DNA of 64,000 bases from Aldehydirespirator sp965203575 (GTDB taxonomy: Bacteria; Actinomycetota; Acidimicrobiia; Acidimicrobiales; Aldehydirespiratoraceae): contig OZ241894.1 of the NCBI GenBank assembly GCA_965203575.1, forward strand, positions 868,001 through 932,000, read 5' to 3'. Shown piece by piece: positions 24,823 through 34,087 of this stretch. Numbering within the stretch: the stretch's first letter is position 1; every line of letters starts with the position of its first letter. The notes beneath the pieces are model-generated. The model ran no database searches. It saw only the letters and a program-made list of their open reading frames with translations, and was not told the origin of the DNA. Made by a program: the position numbers and the translations under genes.

Positions 24823-25803
24823 ATGGTCGTAGCGACGCATCCCAAACCCGATCGCAACATCGCGCTGGAGCTGGTGCGAATCACCGAGGGCGCGGCCATA
24901 GCCGCATCCCGCTGGATGGGGCGGGGCGACAAGGACGGCGCCGACGGGGCCGCGGTGGACGCCATGCGGAGGGTGCTGAGCGACATCTCGATGGACGGCA
25001 TCGTCGTGATCGGAGAGGGCGAGAAGGACGAGGCGCCCATGCTCTACAACGGCGAGCGTGTCGGCAACGGCCAGCTGCCCCAGACCGACGTGGCCGTCGA
25101 CCCGATAGACGGCACCACGCTGACCTCGCTGGGGCGGGCCAACGCCCTGTCGGTGATCGCGGTGGCCGACCGGGGCACGATGTTCGATCCCGGCCCATGT
25201 GTGTACATGGAGAAGATCGCCACCGGCCCCGAAGCCGCCGACCTGATCGACATCACCAAGTCGCCGACCGACAACCTGAAGGCCGTGGCCGAGGCCAAGA
25301 GCGAGTACGTGCGCGACCTGACCGCCGTGATCCTGGACCGCGACCGCCACGACGATCTGATCGCGGAGGTCCGCGAGGCCGGTGCCCGCATCAGGCTGAT
25401 CCCCGACGGCGACGTGGCCGGCGCCATCTCCACCGCCTGGCCCAACACCGGTGCCGACATCCTGTTCGGCATCGGCGGCACCCCCGAGGGCGTGATTACC
25501 GCGGCCGCCATCAAGTGCATGGGCGGCGCGTTGCAGGGCCGCCTGTGGCCCCGCAACGAGTACGAACGGAAGGCCCTGATCAAGCTGGGCTACGACGTGG
25601 AGCGAGTGCTAACCCAGGACGATCTCGTCAACACCGACAACTGCTTCTTCGCCGCGACCGGAGTGACCGACGGCGACTTGCTCCAGGGAGTCCATTTCGA
25701 TGCCAACTACTGCCACACCCAGTCGCTGGTGATGCGCAGCCGGTCCGGCACGGTGCGCCTCATCGAGGGCCGGCACCGCCACCGCAAAGCCCGGGATCTG
25801 TAG
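24823..25803 (+). CDS. glpX: Class II fructose-1,6-bisphosphatase
   Basis: A 326-residue GlpX-type fructose-1,6-bisphosphatase, cytosolic, hydrolysing the 1-phosphate in gluconeogenesis. Metal-site motifs are GEGEKDEAP (64-72) and DPIDGTT (93-99); IGGTPEGV (about 220) and the Lys/Arg cluster near KCMGG are conserved. The length matches the family. It is the usual FBPase in Actinobacteria. The gene converges on the ATP synthase operon. Confidence 0.95.
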   Translation: MVVATHPKPDRNIALELVRITEGAAIAASRWMGRGDKDGADGAAVDAMRRVLSDISMDGIVVIGEGEKDEAPMLYNGERVGNGQLPQTDVAVDPIDGTTLTSLGRANALSVIAVADRGTMFDPGPCVYMEKIATGPEAADLIDITKSPTDNLKAVAEAKSEYVRDLTAVILDRDRHDDLIAEVREAGARIRLIPDGDVAGAISTAWPNTGADILFGIGGTPEGVITAAAIKCMGGALQGRLWPRNEYERKALIKLGYDVERVLTQDDLVNTDNCFFAATGVTDGDLLQGVHFDANYCHTQSLVMRSRSGTVRLIEGRHRHRKARDL

Positions 25804-25823
25804 GACCTCCGCAAGCCGGCGCT

Positions 25824-26222
25824 CTAGACGGCCGCGACTCTCAAACGCAGTTCGGCCCGCTCCAGAGCAGCGGCCGCGTCGCCGTCCTCGGCATCGACCG
25901 CCAAGGCTTCTGTAGCCCGCTGCCGGGCGGCCTCGGCCCGGGCTCTATCGATCTCGTACGCGGCCTCGGAGACGTCGGAGAGGATGGTCACCTTGTTGTG
26001 GCTGACCTCTACGAAGCCCCGGTGCACGGCGAAAGTGTCACGCTCACCGCCGGGCCGCAGGACATCCACCGACCAGGGAGCCAGCACACCCAGGAAGGGC
26101 ACGTGCCCGGCCTGGAAGGCGATATCGCCCTCCTCCACGGTGCGCACGATCACCATCTCGGCCGAGCCGGAGTAGGTCACCTCCTCGGGCGACACCAGCT
26201 CGACGTCGAGCTCTACAGCCAT
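25824..26222 (-). CDS. atpC: ATP synthase F1 subunit epsilon
   Basis: A 132-residue epsilon subunit: N-terminal ten-strand beta sandwich (VELVSPEEVTYSGSAEMVIVRT, GDIAFQAGHVPFLGVLAPW, FAVHRGFVEV) and a C-terminal Ala/Arg-rich helical hairpin (about 90-132). It sits in the central stalk and can inhibit ATP hydrolysis. Last gene of the atp operon, starting 67 bp after atpD. Confidence 0.95.
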   Translation of the reverse strand: MAVELDVELVSPEEVTYSGSAEMVIVRTVEEGDIAFQAGHVPFLGVLAPWSVDVLRPGGERDTFAVHRGFVEVSHNKVTILSDVSEAAYEIDRARAEAARQRATEALAVDAEDGDAAAALERAELRLRVAAV

Positions 26223-26289
26223 GCCCGGCCCTCACGCATGTCAGGCTCTCACCCCAGCAATGCTCAGCCCCGCGGCTTGAGCAGCCATG

Positions 26290-27744
26290 TCAGGCCTGCA
26301 GCTCCGCGGCCTTGCGCTCCACGTCGGAGGCACCGCCCACCATGTAGAAGGCCTGCTCGGGAAGGTCGTCCATGTCGCCGTTCACCAGCGCCTCGAACGA
26401 CTCGATGGTCTCCTCCACCGGGGTGAAGATGCCGTCCTGGCCGGTGAAGTTCTTGGCCACGAACATGGGCTGGGACAGGAAGCGCTGAACCTTGCGGGCC
26501 CGGTCCACCGTCACCCGGTCCTCCTCGGACAGCTCGTCGAGGCCGAGGATGGCGATGATGTCCTGCAGCTCCTTGTAGCGCTGGAGCACCTCCTGCACCC
26601 GGCGGGCCACCGCGTAGTGGCGCTCCCCCACCACCAGCGGGTCGAGGATCGTGGACGTGGACGCCAGCGGGTCCACCGCCGGGTAGATGCCCAGCGCGGC
26701 GATGTCGCGGCTCAGCTCGGTGGTCCCGTCGAAGTGGGTGAACGAAGTGAACGGGGCCGGGTCGGTGTAGTCGTCGGCGGGCACGTACACGGCCTGCAGC
26801 GAGGTGATCGACTTGCCCCTGGTTGAGGTGATCCGCTCCTGGAGCTCGCCCATCTCGTCGGCCAAGGTGGGCTGGTAGCCCACCGCCGAGGGCATGCGGC
26901 CCAGCAGGGTGGAGACCTCGGAGCCAGCCTGCACGAACCGGAAGATGTTGTCGATGAACAGCAGCACGTCCTGGTTCTGCACGTCGCGGAAGTACTCGGC
27001 CACCGTCACTCCGGCCAGGGCCACCCGCAGGCGCACGCCGGGCGGCTCGTCCATCTGGCCGAACACCAGGGCGGCCTTGTCGAGCACCCGGGTCTTGCCG
27101 TCGCCCATGACGGTCTCGCCCATCTCCAGGAACAGGTCGGTGCCCTCGCGGGTGCGCTCCCCCACGCCGGCGAACACCGACACGCCGCCGTGGTTGGTGG
27201 CCACCCGGGTGATCATCTCGGTGATGAGCACCGTCTTGCCCACGCCCGCGCCGCCGAACAGGCCGATCTTGCCGCCCTGCTTGTAGGGGGTGAGCAGGTC
27301 GATCACCTTCACACCGGTCTCGAACATCTGCGACGACGGCTCCAGCGAGTCGAAGGAGGGGGCCGGCCGGTGGATGTCCCAGCGCTCGGGCGTGTTGTAG
27401 CCCGGCGTGTCGAGGCACTCGCCCATCACGTTCCAGACGTGTCCGAGGGTGCCGTCGCCCACCGGCACCTGGATGCCGTGGCCGGTGTTGCGCACCTCGG
27501 TGCCGCGGGTGAGGCCGTCGGTGGGCTTGAGCGCGATGGCCCGCACCCGGTTGTCGCCGATCTGCTGGGCCACCTCGGCGGGCACCCGCACGTCCTGGCC
27601 GTCGACGACGACCGTGAACTCCAACTCGGTGTTGATCTCGGGCAGGTGGCCGGGCGGGAACTCCACGTCCACGACCGGGCCGGCGATGCCGACGATGCGG
27701 CCGGTGCGAAGGGCCGTGTCAGGGGCCGATTCGGTGATGGTCAT
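26290..27744 (-). CDS. atpD: ATP synthase F1 subunit beta
   Basis: A 484-residue catalytic beta subunit. P-loop GGAGVGKT (164-171), the catalytic glutamate in GVGERTREG (about 199), the DELSEEDR DELSEED loop near residue 400 and the ALGIYPAVDPLAS segment are all intact. It binds and makes ATP at the alpha-beta interface. Length is normal. Confidence 0.97.
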   Translation of the reverse strand: MTITESAPDTALRTGRIVGIAGPVVDVEFPPGHLPEINTELEFTVVVDGQDVRVPAEVAQQIGDNRVRAIALKPTDGLTRGTEVRNTGHGIQVPVGDGTLGHVWNVMGECLDTPGYNTPERWDIHRPAPSFDSLEPSSQMFETGVKVIDLLTPYKQGGKIGLFGGAGVGKTVLITEMITRVATNHGGVSVFAGVGERTREGTDLFLEMGETVMGDGKTRVLDKAALVFGQMDEPPGVRLRVALAGVTVAEYFRDVQNQDVLLFIDNIFRFVQAGSEVSTLLGRMPSAVGYQPTLADEMGELQERITSTRGKSITSLQAVYVPADDYTDPAPFTSFTHFDGTTELSRDIAALGIYPAVDPLASTSTILDPLVVGERHYAVARRVQEVLQRYKELQDIIAILGLDELSEEDRVTVDRARKVQRFLSQPMFVAKNFTGQDGIFTPVEETIESFEALVNGDMDDLPEQAFYMVGGASDVERKAAELQA

Positions 27745-27783
27745 CTCTCGTGTCCTTCTATCTGTGTCGTCTTGTGCAGATCG

Positions 27784-28764
27784 TCATGCGGGATGGGCGC
27801 CGGCCGCGGCCAGCGCGGACGCGTCCGTGCCGGCCAGCATGGACGCCAGTGCAATGTCTGTGTCCGTGGTGTCGCCGCCGCCCAGTGCCTCGGCCCCGCC
27901 GACGATCTCCATGATCTCGGTGGTGATGGCGTCCTGGCGGGCCTGGTTCATGGCCCGGGACAGCTTGGTGATGAGCTCCTCGGCGTTGTCGGTGGCCGCC
28001 TTCATGGCCCGCTGGCGGCTGGCGTGCTCAGACGCGGCCGCGTCGAGCAGCGCACCGTAGAGCCGGGCCTCGGTGTAGCGGGGCAGCAGCGCCTCCAGCA
28101 CCGCCTCGGGGGACGGCTCGAACTCGAAGCTCCCCTCCCGGCCCGTGCCCGAGCCCTCCCTGGCCATCATCTCGGTGTCGACCAGGGGCAGGAAGCGCCG
28201 CACCACCACCCGCTGGGTGCCCATCGACACGAACTCCGTGTAGATGAGCTCCACCTGGTCGACGGCCTCTGAGAGGAACGACTCGCTGACGGTCTCGGCG
28301 ATGCGGCGGGCGTCGTCATAGGACGGGTTGTCGCTGAAGCCCGACATGGCGTTGTCGATGCGATAGTTGCGGAAGCGGAAGTAGCTGGCCGACTTGCGGC
28401 CCACGCAGCACAGCGAATAGCCCTTGCCCTCCGACATGTGGGCCATCACCTGGCGCTCGGCGGTGCGGATGACCGAGGTGTTGTAGGCCCCGGCCAGGCC
28501 GCGGTCGCCGGTGATGATGATGAACCCGACGTTCCGTACTTCTGGTGCCTGGCGCAGCAGCGGGTGGTCGACCTCGGCCCCGCCCGCGGCCAGATCCTCG
28601 ATCACGCTGGTGATCAGCCTCGCATAGGGCCGGGCCGCGTTGGCCCGCTGCATGGCCTTCACCACCCGGGTGGCTGCGATCAGCTCCATGGCGCGGGTGA
28701 TCTTCTTGGTGGACTGGATGCTGCCGATGCGCCGGCGCAGCTCGCGTTCTCTGCCTCCAGGCAC
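27784..28764 (-). CDS. atpG: ATP synthase F1 subunit gamma
   Basis: A 326-residue rotor subunit: the N-terminal helix (RRRIGSIQSTKKITRAMELIAATRV), the ITGDRGLAGAYN Rossmann strand (about 85-96) and the C-terminal helix (SRAMNQARQDAITTEIMEIVGGAEAL) are canonical. It is slightly longer than E. coli gamma because of actinobacterial inserts and an Ala-rich tail. Confidence 0.95.
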   Translation of the reverse strand: MPGGRERELRRRIGSIQSTKKITRAMELIAATRVVKAMQRANAARPYARLITSVIEDLAAGGAEVDHPLLRQAPEVRNVGFIIITGDRGLAGAYNTSVIRTAERQVMAHMSEGKGYSLCCVGRKSASYFRFRNYRIDNAMSGFSDNPSYDDARRIAETVSESFLSEAVDQVELIYTEFVSMGTQRVVVRRFLPLVDTEMMAREGSGTGREGSFEFEPSPEAVLEALLPRYTEARLYGALLDAAASEHASRQRAMKAATDNAEELITKLSRAMNQARQDAITTEIMEIVGGAEALGGGDTTDTDIALASMLAGTDASALAAAGAHPA

Positions 28765-28811
28765 GTTCGACCCTTATTCCCCTATTGCCCTACTTCCCCG
28801 TCCCCGAGCCC

Positions 28812-30446
28812 TCAGCCCTCGTCCCGGCTCAGGTCCTCTTCGGGCAGGGTGGTTTCGGCGTCCACCATGGTGGCCTGCTCCGCGCCCTGCTCAACCGCGT
28901 CGGGCTCGGTTCCCGCCGCGGCCTCCGAGGTCTCGAACTGGTCGGCGAAGGCCTTCACCCGGGCGTCGAAGTCGTCGGTGTCGGAGATGGCGCCGCTGTC
29001 GCGGATCTCGGCCAGCGTGGCGGCCTCCCGGCTGCGGAACCAGTCGAGCAGCTCGCTCTCGAACCGACGCACGTCGCCGATGGGCACATCGTCTAGGTAG
29101 CCGTGGGTGCCGGCGTAGATCGACACCACCTGCTCCTCCACCGGCAGCGGGCTGTTGACGCCCTGTTTGAGCAGCTCAGTGAGGCGGTAGCCCCGCTCGA
29201 GCTGGGCCTTCGACACCGCATCGAGGTCGGAGCCGAAGGCCGCGAAGGCCTCGAGCTCGCGGAACTGCTGGAGGTCGCCCTTGAGGGTGCCCACCGCGGT
29301 CTTCATGGCCTTCACCTGGGCTGCGCCGCCCACCCGGCTGACCGAGATGCCGACGTCCACCGCGGGGCGGATGCCCGACTTGAACAGATCGTCCTGCAGG
29401 AAGATCTGGCCGTCGGTGATTGAGATCACGTTGGTGGGGATGTAGGCCGACACGTCGCCGGCCTTGGTCTCGATCACCGGCAGCGCGGTCAGCGACCCCG
29501 CGCCCCGCTCCTCGTTGAGCTTGGCCGCCCGCTCCAGCAAGCGGCTGTGGAGGTAGAACACGTCGCCCGGATAAGCCTCACGGCCCGGGGGCCGGCGCAG
29601 CAGCAGCGACACCTGGCGGTATGCCTCGGCCTGCTTGGACAGGTCGTCGTAGATGACTAGGGCGTGCTCGCCGTTCTCCATCCAGTGCTGGCCCATGGCG
29701 CACCCGGCATAGGGGGCCAGGTACTTGTAGGGAGCGGGATCCGACGCCGGCGCCACCACCACCACCGTGTAGTCCATGGCCCCGAGCTCGTCGAGCGTGG
29801 CCACCGCTTGGGCCACGGTGGAGGCTTTCTGGCCGATGGCCACGTAGATGCACTTCAGGTCGAGGCCGCGCTGGTTCAGGATGGTGTCGAGGGCGATAGT
29901 GGTCTTGCCCGTCTTGCGATCGCCGATGATCAGCTCGCGCTGGCCCCGGCCGATGGGGATGAGAGAGTCAATGGACTTGATGCCGGTCTGCATCGGCTCG
30001 TGCACCGGCTTGCGGCCGGTGATGCCAGGCGCCTGGATCTCCATGCGCCTGGGGATCGGGTTGGACAGCGGTCCCTTGCCGTCCACCGGCTCGCCCAGCG
30101 GGTTGACCACCCGGCCGAGCAGGCCGTCACCCACCGGGATCGACAGGATGTCGCCGGTGGCCTGTACGGGCTGGCCCTCCTCGATGCCCTCCACATCGCC
30201 GAGGACCACCGCGCCGATCGAGGTCTCGTCGAGGTTCAGCGCCAGGCCGACGGCGCCGTTGGCGAAGCGCAGCATCTCGTTGACGGCCGCGTCGGGCAGC
30301 CCGGACACGCGGGCGATGCCGTCACCCACCTCCAGCACGCGGCCCACCGTGGACTGCTCCAGCGCGGGGGTGAATCCCTCGAGGTTCTGGCGGATGGCAG
30401 CCGCGATGTCCGCGGTGTTGATCGTTAGTTGTGCCGTGTCGCTCAT
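28812..30446 (-). CDS. atpA: ATP synthase F1 subunit alpha
   Basis: A 544-residue non-catalytic alpha subunit with P-loop GDRKTGKT (175-182), the DDLSKQAEAYRQVSLLLRRPPGREAYPGD segment and SVSRVGGAAQ with the conserved Arg reaching into the catalytic site. The C-terminus has an acidic extension of about 35 residues beyond the usual end. Confidence 0.97.
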   Translation of the reverse strand: MSDTAQLTINTADIAAAIRQNLEGFTPALEQSTVGRVLEVGDGIARVSGLPDAAVNEMLRFANGAVGLALNLDETSIGAVVLGDVEGIEEGQPVQATGDILSIPVGDGLLGRVVNPLGEPVDGKGPLSNPIPRRMEIQAPGITGRKPVHEPMQTGIKSIDSLIPIGRGQRELIIGDRKTGKTTIALDTILNQRGLDLKCIYVAIGQKASTVAQAVATLDELGAMDYTVVVVAPASDPAPYKYLAPYAGCAMGQHWMENGEHALVIYDDLSKQAEAYRQVSLLLRRPPGREAYPGDVFYLHSRLLERAAKLNEERGAGSLTALPVIETKAGDVSAYIPTNVISITDGQIFLQDDLFKSGIRPAVDVGISVSRVGGAAQVKAMKTAVGTLKGDLQQFRELEAFAAFGSDLDAVSKAQLERGYRLTELLKQGVNSPLPVEEQVVSIYAGTHGYLDDVPIGDVRRFESELLDWFRSREAATLAEIRDSGAISDTDDFDARVKAFADQFETSEAAAGTEPDAVEQGAEQATMVDAETTLPEEDLSRDEG

Positions 30447-30484
30447 GTCTGGTCGCTCAATCTCCTAGGTGTTGGCCGTGCGTC

Positions 30485-31027
30485 TCAGCCAAGGCCGCTT
30501 CGCATCTGCTGCAGGCGGCTGCGCACGCTGCCGTCGATCACGTCGTCGCCGATCTCGGTGACCACCCCCCCAACCACGCCGGGATCGACGATGGCCTGGA
30601 TCTCCACATCAAGCCCCGAAGAGGCCTTGATGGCCTCGGTCAGCCGGGATCGCTGCTCGCCTGTGAGCTCCACCGCGCTGCGCACCCGAGCCACCCGGCG
30701 GTTGCGGCCAGCTGCGGCCCGGTCGATGGCGGCGTCGATGATCTCGACGAGTTCGCCGCCACGGCCCGCGCCGACCACCAGCGACACCAGCGCCGCGGTC
30801 GCGGGGAGTGCCCTGCCACCGAGCAGGTCCTCGGTGATCTGCAGCCGGCGCTCCACGTCGATGACCGAGTCGGCGAGGGTGGACTGCAACTCGTCGCTGG
30901 AGCGCAGGGCATCGGCGAAGCGGGCCAGTTCGGACTCGACTTCGGCCTGGGCGCCCTCGGCGCGGGCCACCGCCAGCACGGCGTCGGCGTAGCCACCGAT
31001 GCGGTCGGAGGCGGGCTGGTCGGCCAT
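30485..31027 (-). CDS. atpH: ATP synthase F1 subunit delta
   Basis: A 180-residue delta (OSCP) subunit: N-terminal six-helix domain (RIGGYADAVLAVARAEGAQ...) and the C-terminal beta part with VRSAVELTGEQRSRL, IDPGVVGGVVTEIGDDVIDGSVRSRLQQM. It links the peripheral stalk to the top of F1. Confidence 0.93.
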   Translation of the reverse strand: MADQPASDRIGGYADAVLAVARAEGAQAEVESELARFADALRSSDELQSTLADSVIDVERRLQITEDLLGGRALPATAALVSLVVGAGRGGELVEIIDAAIDRAAAGRNRRVARVRSAVELTGEQRSRLTEAIKASSGLDVEIQAIVDPGVVGGVVTEIGDDVIDGSVRSRLQQMRSGLG

Positions 31028-31090
31028 CGCTCAGACCCTGCCGATGGCCCGGGGATCAGCGTCCCGTAGGTGCCCGGCCGGTGTCACCGT

Positions 31091-31825
31091 TCAGCTCCCG
31101 TCCCCGTTGCTGCCTGCACCGGCCACCTCGTCGATGTAGCCGTCGATCAGGGAGCGGTGAACGTCGGCGTCGAGGCTGGCGCCCACCACCCGCTCGGCCG
31201 CGCCCACCGCGATGGCGGCCACCTCGGTGCGCAGGTCGTCGATGGCCTGGCGGCGGCTCGACTCGATGTCGGCCGCAGCCCGGGCCCGCTGCTCGGCGAT
31301 GTCGGCCTCAGCGCGGGCCTGCAGGTCCTGGCGGAGCTGGTCGGCCTGGCCACGGGCCTCGTCGATGATGGCAGCCGCGGCCGATTTGGCCTCGGCCAGC
31401 TGGGCCTCGTACTCGGACTTGGTGCGCAGGGCGTCGGTCTTGGCGGTATCGGCCGCGTCGAGGTCGGCCCGGATCTTCTCGGAGCGGGCGTCCATGGCCC
31501 GCTTGACGGCGGGGAAGCCCTTCCACCACATGAACGCGAAGAGGATCACGAAGGCCAAGCCGCCCCAGATGATCTCGTCGAGCTCGGGCAGGATCGGGCT
31601 GGGCGCCTCGACACAGCCCTCGAGGTCTTCCTCGAAGGACTTGAAGGCCTTCTCGTCCGCTTCGACGGCACTAAGGCTGCCGTACTCCTCCTCGGCGTGG
31701 TGCACCTGCTCCAGGACGCACCCGCCGATCGTCTCGCCCGCGGCCCAGGCCGGCCCGGCCGCGGCGAGCAGCATCGCGCTCGCAACGCCCAGGGTGGCGA
31801 TGAGCCTCGGGATCGTTCTTGCCAT
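31091..31825 (-). CDS. atpF: ATP synthase Fo subunit b with an N-terminal signal and ectodomain
   Basis: A 244-residue b subunit, long for the family (about 160-170). Residues 1-28 look like a cleavable signal (LIATLGVASAMLLAAAGPAWA), then an acidic 55-residue external segment with two cysteines (36 and 71), then the usual membrane helix (about 86-102) and the long Ala/Arg/Glu stalk helix ending near VGASLDADVH. The external segment is unusual; the two cysteines could form a disulphide outside the membrane. Position between atpE and atpH fixes the identity. Confidence 0.9.
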   Translation of the reverse strand: MARTIPRLIATLGVASAMLLAAAGPAWAAGETIGGCVLEQVHHAEEEYGSLSAVEADEKAFKSFEEDLEGCVEAPSPILPELDEIIWGGLAFVILFAFMWWKGFPAVKRAMDARSEKIRADLDAADTAKTDALRTKSEYEAQLAEAKSAAAAIIDEARGQADQLRQDLQARAEADIAEQRARAAADIESSRRQAIDDLRTEVAAIAVGAAERVVGASLDADVHRSLIDGYIDEVAGAGSNGDGS

Positions 31826-31836
31826 GATCGCGTCCC

Positions 31837-32094
31837 TTATGGGAGCAGCAGGATGAAGACCACGAACCCGATGAGGGCCAGCGCCTCGGTGAAGGCGATA
31901 CCGAGGAACATCGTGGTCCGGACCATGCCGGCGGACTCGGGCTGGCGGGCCATGGATGTGATGGCGTTGCCGACCACGATGCCGATGCCCACGCCGGGGC
32001 CGACCGCGGCCAGGCCGTACCCGAGGCCGGCGCCGATGGCCTTGAGCCCGTCGAGGAACTCGCCGGGAGCGGTCTGTGCGAGAAGACTTAGCAC
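31837..32094 (-). CDS. atpE: ATP synthase Fo subunit c
   Basis: An 85-residue two-helix proteolipid. Helix 1 carries the Gly-rich AVGPGVGIGIVVG motif, the polar loop is ARQPE, and helix 2 has the ion-carrying Glu70 in GIAFTEALAL. There is no sodium-site Gln/Ser-Thr pattern that I can identify, so proton coupling is likely. Confidence 0.95.
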   Translation of the reverse strand: MLSLLAQTAPGEFLDGLKAIGAGLGYGLAAVGPGVGIGIVVGNAITSMARQPESAGMVRTTMFLGIAFTEALALIGFVVFILLLP

Positions 32095-32173
32095 TTTGCT
32101 TTCTCCTGTGGTTGTGATGAGTGGTTGATCAGGTTGATCGGGCAGGCGGGTGGGAGGAACGGAACGACTGGGC

Positions 32174-32941
32174 CTAGTGCTCGGGATGCATGGAGCCGCC
32201 GATGTAGACCGCGGTGAGGATGGTGAAGATGAAGGCCTGCAGGAACGAGACCAGGATCTCGAAGGCAGTCATCAGGATGAGCATCACGAAGGGCAGCGCC
32301 GCGGGCACGTAGAAGAACTCCCACAGCGTCGCCGTCAGGATGGCGAAGGTGACCAGCAGCAGGTGCCCGGCCACCATGTTGGCCCAGAGCCGGATGGCCA
32401 GCGAGAAGGGCCTCACCACAAACGTGGAGACCAACTCGATAGGCGTGACGATGACGTAGAGGACCTTGGGCACGCCCGGCGGGAACAGGGAGTTCTTGAG
32501 GTAGCCGAACGGGCCCTGGCTCTTGACGCCGACCACGTTGTAGATCACCCACACCAACAGCGCGAGGGTGATGGGCATCGCCATGCGGCTGTTGGCCGGG
32601 AACTGGATGAACGGGACGATCTCGGTAATGTTGGAGAACAGGATGAAGAAGAACATCGACGTGAGGAAGGGCATGAACTTCTTGCCGTCGGGACCGATGG
32701 TCTGCATCACCACCGAGTTCTCGATGAAGTTCACACCCGACTCGGCCACATGCTGCACGCCGACCGGGACCAGGGACTCCCGGGGACGGCCGGCCAGCCC
32801 GAACAGCACCATGGTGGCCGCGGTGGCGGCCAGGTAGATGAGGACGGTCTTGTTGATGGCCAGCGGTGTGCCGTCGAGCCAGATGGTGGGCCAGTCGAAG
32901 AGGTGGCTGACCGGCGGGAACTCGAGGGCGAGGATGCTCAT
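32174..32941 (-). CDS. atpB: ATP synthase Fo subunit a
   Basis: A 255-residue five- to six-helix subunit a. The essential arginine lies in LAIRLWANMVAGH, and the half-channel residues in the AFEILVSFLQAFIFTILTAVYIGGSMH helix are conserved. The frame is open for 108 codons upstream, but these overlap the preceding membrane gene; ATG 32941 overlaps that gene's stop by 4 nt, a coupled start. Confidence 0.94.
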   Translation of the reverse strand: MSILALEFPPVSHLFDWPTIWLDGTPLAINKTVLIYLAATAATMVLFGLAGRPRESLVPVGVQHVAESGVNFIENSVVMQTIGPDGKKFMPFLTSMFFFILFSNITEIVPFIQFPANSRMAMPITLALLVWVIYNVVGVKSQGPFGYLKNSLFPPGVPKVLYVIVTPIELVSTFVVRPFSLAIRLWANMVAGHLLLVTFAILTATLWEFFYVPAALPFVMLILMTAFEILVSFLQAFIFTILTAVYIGGSMHPEH

Positions 32942-33423
32942 GCCGAACGCTCCGACGAGGACCGGGAAGGCTTGAGCCCCGGGAAGGCCAGCGAGGCCGA
33001 GACGCGGCGGGACTCGACGATCAGCAGACCCAGGTGGGTGACAAGCAGGCTCACCGCGAAGGGCAGGAGCTCGAACCAGTCGTGGTGGCGGACGGGCAGC
33101 ACAGCGGCGGTGACGATACCGAGGCGGACGACGTAACCGCCCATGGCCGAAGCCATCATCGCCGACGGACCCATCCGTGCGCCCCAACCGATGGCGGCTG
33201 CGCCCAGCACGAAGTTGACCAGCACCAGCGCCAGGGCCAGGCCGACCGAGAGCGCCCCGGTCCATCCCCAGCCCAGCGCGCCCCCTGCTAGCAGAGGAAC
33301 GCCGAACATCGCAGATCGGCGGATCATGTCGCGGGCCACGTCCCGCTCAGGAGCAGTAGAGGCCTCCAATGCGGCCGCCCCGCCCGCCGCCGCGACCACA
33401 GCCGGGCCTCCGGTCGTGCTCAT
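32938..33423 (-). CDS. atpI: AtpI-like membrane protein of the atp operon
   Basis: A 161-residue protein with four predicted membrane helices (about 45-65, 68-88, 100-120, 125-145) in the position of atpI, the poorly conserved first gene of many atp operons, proposed to assist c-ring assembly or Mg2+ supply. The Thr/Ala-rich start (MSTTGG) is preferred at ATG 33423, which overlaps the previous gene's stop; upstream codons overlap it fully. Confidence 0.75.
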   Translation of the reverse strand: MSTTGGPAVVAAAGGAAALEASTAPERDVARDMIRRSAMFGVPLLAGGALGWGWTGALSVGLALALVLVNFVLGAAAIGWGARMGPSAMMASAMGGYVVRLGIVTAAVLPVRHHDWFELLPFAVSLLVTHLGLLIVESRRVSASLAFPGLKPSRSSSERSA

Positions 33424-33719
33424 GACTGTCCGGGGGCCGCAGGGTCGGGCCCGGCGTAGGTTGTCCTGCGGCTCTCGAGGGCCTCGTCCATCGAGGCGCC
33501 GTAGGTCCGGGCGAAGCTCCATACCTGGTAGCCGAAGACCACCGCCGCCAGCAGCAGCGTCACCAGCGGGAACGTGCCGAGGCGCCCGTCGACGAGCCAG
33601 CCGCCGAACCCGAAGATGGCAGGGGTGGCGATCATCTCGAACGCCTTGGCCAGCGCGTCGCCCGCGCCTGCCCGGATCTTGGCCGCGCCAGCGCGGGAAT
33701 TCGCCTCAGTGTGTTCCAT
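33420..33719 (-). CDS. AtpZ/AtpI-family two-helix membrane protein
   Basis: A 99-residue protein with a hydrophilic start and two membrane helices separated by a short GRLGTFP turn (TPAIFGFGGWLVDGRLGTFPLVTLLLAAVVFGYQVW). This matches the AtpZ/AtpI superfamily that commonly precedes atpI/atpB. Its stop overlaps the next start by 4 nt, so it is part of the atp operon. Confidence 0.7.
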   Translation of the reverse strand: MEHTEANSRAGAAKIRAGAGDALAKAFEMIATPAIFGFGGWLVDGRLGTFPLVTLLLAAVVFGYQVWSFARTYGASMDEALESRRTTYAGPDPAAPGQS

Positions 33720-33746
33720 CGCCGACGGTGCCCGCGGACCCTGCGT

Positions 33747-34004
33747 CTACTCGCGGCCCTTGCGGCGGCCGTAGCGACGCTCGAAGCGCTCGACCCGGCC
33801 CGCGGTGTCGACAATCTGCATCGTCCCGGTGAAGAACGGGTGGCTGGCGCTGGAAATCTCCACCTTCGCCAGCGGGTACGTGTTGCCGTCGGACCACTCG
33901 ATGGTGTCGTCGGTGGCGATAGTCGAACGGGTGAGGAACGAGGTGCCGGCGGACTGGTCGGAGAAGACGACCAGCCGGTACTCGGGGTGTATATCGGTCT
34001 TCAT
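33747..34004 (-). CDS. rpmE2: Ribosomal protein L31, type B
   Basis: An 85-residue L31 of the zinc-free B type: MKTDIHPEYRLVVFSDQSAGTSFLTRSTI and SHPFFTGTMQIVDTAGRVERFERRYG, without the Cys residues of type A. It occupies the usual rpmE place between rho and the atp operon. In many bacteria type B replaces type A under zinc starvation; here the housekeeping position suggests it may be the main form. The ATG at 34004 starts the conserved block. Confidence 0.92.
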   Translation of the reverse strand: MKTDIHPEYRLVVFSDQSAGTSFLTRSTIATDDTIEWSDGNTYPLAKVEISSASHPFFTGTMQIVDTAGRVERFERRYGRRKGRE

Positions 34005-34087
34005 CGGGGCACCAGTCTGTAAGTCGGGCGGGCCGGTCACAACCCCGGCGGCAACGAACTTTCGCCCATTCCCGCGTGGAGCCGCGA

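Noticed and set aside
24720..26426. 568-codon plus-strand frame over glpX and atpC
   Set aside because: It is the shadow of glpX in another frame and is arginine-rich without any motif.
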